Source of the DNA: JBALVT01 sp045110675 | GTDB lineage: Bacteria > Pseudomonadota > Gammaproteobacteria > Pseudomonadales > Halieaceae | Length of the DNA: 64,000 nt | Assembly: GCA_045110675.1 (NCBI GenBank) | Contig: JBGCGJ010000002.1 | Location: 14,159-78,158, forward strand | Reading direction: 5' to 3' | Shown here: piece after piece, positions 62,710 to 64,000 of the stretch | Layout of the letters: the number at the start of each line of letters is the position of its first letter | Numbering within the stretch: position 1 is the first letter of the stretch | Made by a program: the position numbers and the translations under genes | The notes under the pieces: model-generated | Databases searched by the model: none | What the model was told of the DNA's origin: nothing | Seen by the model: the letters and a program-made list of their open reading frames with translations, nothing else

Positions 62710-63915
62710 ATGTCATTCAAACAATACCTGCTCACGCTGGCTTTTCTGATTCCGGCCTCGACCAGCGCTTCCGTTGTACTGGGTTACCATTCGGAAGAAC
62801 CAGCACCGCAAATCGCAGAGCTTTTATCTTCGATTTCTCCCCAGGGCGAAAATATCGAAATCACGCCATTTGCCAACGTGGACTTATTGACTCAGGCCAT
62901 AGCTGAAAAGAAGATCGATCTAGCGATATTGGAAGAGCCAACCCGCAGCCTCGATGACGTTACGATGCTATCGGAACTCTATCCGGTTGTGTTGCACATT
63001 TTGTATCGCGGTGAAGTACCTCCCGATTCAATCAAGGAGCTACTATCTTTAGGACCTATCTGGGCAGGCCCGCCAGGTGGCTTAGGCTACCAACTCGCAC
63101 AGGGCCTCGCCTCCGACTACGAACTCTCAACTATCGAGCTTCTACCCGACCCTTGGGCGAAGGAACCTTCAGTCTATTTCATTTTCGGAGGCCTTTTGGC
63201 AAGCGATGCACTATCGCGCCTAGACGGTTTCCACCTATACAGTATCGACAGCCCTGAGACATTAATGCATGGGAGCATCGTAGAAGGCATTGTGTTGCGC
63301 TACCCCAACCTTCATCCCTTCATTCTTCCTGCAGAACTGTATCCTGGTTTAGCGGCCGAACCGGCTCTAACACTTGCAGTGAACACCCTTCTGGTTTCCC
63401 ACAACGAATTGGATAACCGAATTGCCTACGAGCTAGCGCTGGGCAGCAATCGCTTAATCTCCGCAATAGCTGCTACATACCCTCTCGCTGGATTGCCGCA
63501 ACTTCAACAAAATGCTGGTAATGCAAGAGCATTGCCATGGCACAGGGGAGCTCAGCGCTATCTCGATAGAGAATTGCCCTCGTTCCTGGAACGCTATGCC
63601 GAATTGTTTGGCGTGGTTTTAACCTTGTTTATTGCCGTCGGCAGTTTGTTCGTAGCCCTGCTTCGAACCCGCAAACAAGCTCGGAAGGACCGCCTCGACG
63701 CGTTTTATCAGAGAGTGCTTGACTGCCGTGTGGGTGACCACAGAACTGAGCAAGAAAGAGCCGAAGCCATTAAGACCATTCGAGCGATTCAGCAGCAGGT
63801 TTTTGCGTTGGTGATCAACGAACGCATTGATGCTGACGCTGCCTTGGTCGCCTTTTTATCCCTCTCCAATCAATTGCTGGCCGAAGCGTCTCAACACCCA
63901 CTCCCGCGCCCATAA
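62710..63915 (+). CDS. TAXI-like solute-binding protein with C-terminal membrane anchor
   Basis: This 401-residue protein has an N-terminal signal peptide (MSFKQYLLTLAFLIPASTSA), a periplasmic binding domain of TAXI type (DLAILEEPTRSL, the PWHRGAQRYL motif near residue 280) and then one transmembrane helix (GVVLTLFIAVGSLFVALL, about 300-320) with a roughly 80-residue charged cytoplasmic tail. TAXI proteins normally feed TRAP permeases, but none lies here. With the YHS gene it may form a sensor or assembly unit at the inner membrane. The stop codon abuts the rRNA terminator. Confidence 0.8.
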   Translation: MSFKQYLLTLAFLIPASTSASVVLGYHSEEPAPQIAELLSSISPQGENIEITPFANVDLLTQAIAEKKIDLAILEEPTRSLDDVTMLSELYPVVLHILYRGEVPPDSIKELLSLGPIWAGPPGGLGYQLAQGLASDYELSTIELLPDPWAKEPSVYFIFGGLLASDALSRLDGFHLYSIDSPETLMHGSIVEGIVLRYPNLHPFILPAELYPGLAAEPALTLAVNTLLVSHNELDNRIAYELALGSNRLISAIAATYPLAGLPQLQQNAGNARALPWHRGAQRYLDRELPSFLERYAELFGVVLTLFIAVGSLFVALLRTRKQARKDRLDAFYQRVLDCRVGDHRTEQERAEAIKTIRAIQQQVFALVINERIDADAALVAFLSLSNQLLAEASQHPLPRP

Positions 63916-63947
63916 AAAAACCCCGTAGCACAACGCACTACGGGGTT
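63914..63947 (-). terminator. Intrinsic terminator of the rRNA operon
   Basis: On the minus strand AACCCCGTAG and CTACGGGGTT (63919-63928 and 63938-63947 on plus) form a 10-bp GC-rich stem with a 9-base loop, followed by seven T residues (63914-63920). It is 10 bases past the 5S rRNA 3' end. The T-run overlaps the stop codon of the convergent TAXI gene. On the plus strand no T-run follows, so it acts in one direction. Confidence 0.93.
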
Positions 63948-63956
63948 CGGATTAAA

Positions 63957-64000
63957 GCCTGGCGATGACCTACTCTCACATGGAGAAACTCCACACTACC
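63957..64000 (-). rRNA. rrf: 5S ribosomal RNA, 3' end only
   Basis: The minus strand reads GGTAGTGTGGAGTTTCTCCA, then TGTGAGAGTAGGTCATCGCC and AGGC, which is the conserved 3' third of bacterial 5S rRNA. The gene continues past the window end. It should be the last gene of an rRNA operon transcribed leftward toward this terminator. Confidence 0.95.

Noticed and set aside
1..64000. CRISPR arrays, prophage, complete insertion sequences, tRNA genes
   Set aside because: No regularly spaced direct repeats, phage structural genes, transposase frames or tRNA cloverleaf sequences were seen on either strand by eye.

Overview
The window is an almost gapless stretch of chromosome from a gammaproteobacterium. 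The evidence is gene content and order: a queG/nnr-tsaE-amiB-mutL-miaA-hfq-hflX-hflK-hflC-DUF2065-hisZ-purA string, an orn/rsgA/psd neighbourhood, and a 13-gene nuo operon with fused nuoCD. The set of accessory families (exported gamma-glutamyltransferase, exported amidohydrolase, DAACS symporter, membrane-anchored TAXI protein, Kazal-like lipoprotein) fits a free-living marine lineage such as the Cellvibrionales/Halieaceae group. That placement is inference from gene content only. I saw no phage, no complete insertion sequence and no CRISPR array.

Layout. Positions 1-12.4 kb, mostly minus strand: an RNA-modification, Hfq, mismatch-repair and cell-wall supercluster ending in hisZ and the start of purA, interrupted by one plus-strand Sel1/SPOR gene. 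12.6-18 kb: queG, orn, rsgA, psd and a PIN-PhoH ATPase. 18.3-24.9 kb: RNase II, a small orphan gene, asnS, an SDR oxidoreductase, a PNPOx-like protein and a transglutaminase-TPR lipoprotein. 25-33.5 kb: cysH facing a BASS-type transporter, a solitary ParA ATPase, iron-dependent alcohol dehydrogenase, FKBP isomerase, DUF924, Nudix, CinA, PdxH and GNAT genes. 33.5-37.4 kb: exported gamma-glutamyltransferase and exported amidohydrolase. 37.5-37.6 kb: a 98-bp MITE-like element with perfect 23-bp inverted ends. 37.7-40.3 kb: DUF2288, a glyoxalase II-like hydrolase, a DAACS symporter and a Kazal-like lipoprotein.

40.9-55.4 kb is the complete respiratory Complex I operon nuoA-B-CD-E-F-G-H-I-J-K-L-M-N, with start/stop overlaps at many junctions, followed by a two-CBS-domain protein and the RNA-binding protein Tex. 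58.4-60.9 kb holds a two-gene cyclic-di-GMP unit (HD-GYP then GGDEF-EAL), both with altered signature residues. 61.1-63.9 kb holds a divergent set of envelope genes: an unrecognised exported protein whose best start is a non-standard ATC, a periplasmic YHS-domain protein, and a membrane-anchored TAXI-like binding protein. The window ends in the 3' end of a 5S rRNA gene on the minus strand with its intrinsic terminator.

The most interesting items are the ATC-start candidate, the YHS-TAXI pair lacking any TRAP permease, the paired degenerate cyclic-di-GMP enzymes, the MITE-like palindrome, and the Kazal-like lipoprotein translationally coupled to a transporter. Most of the remainder is conserved housekeeping sequence.
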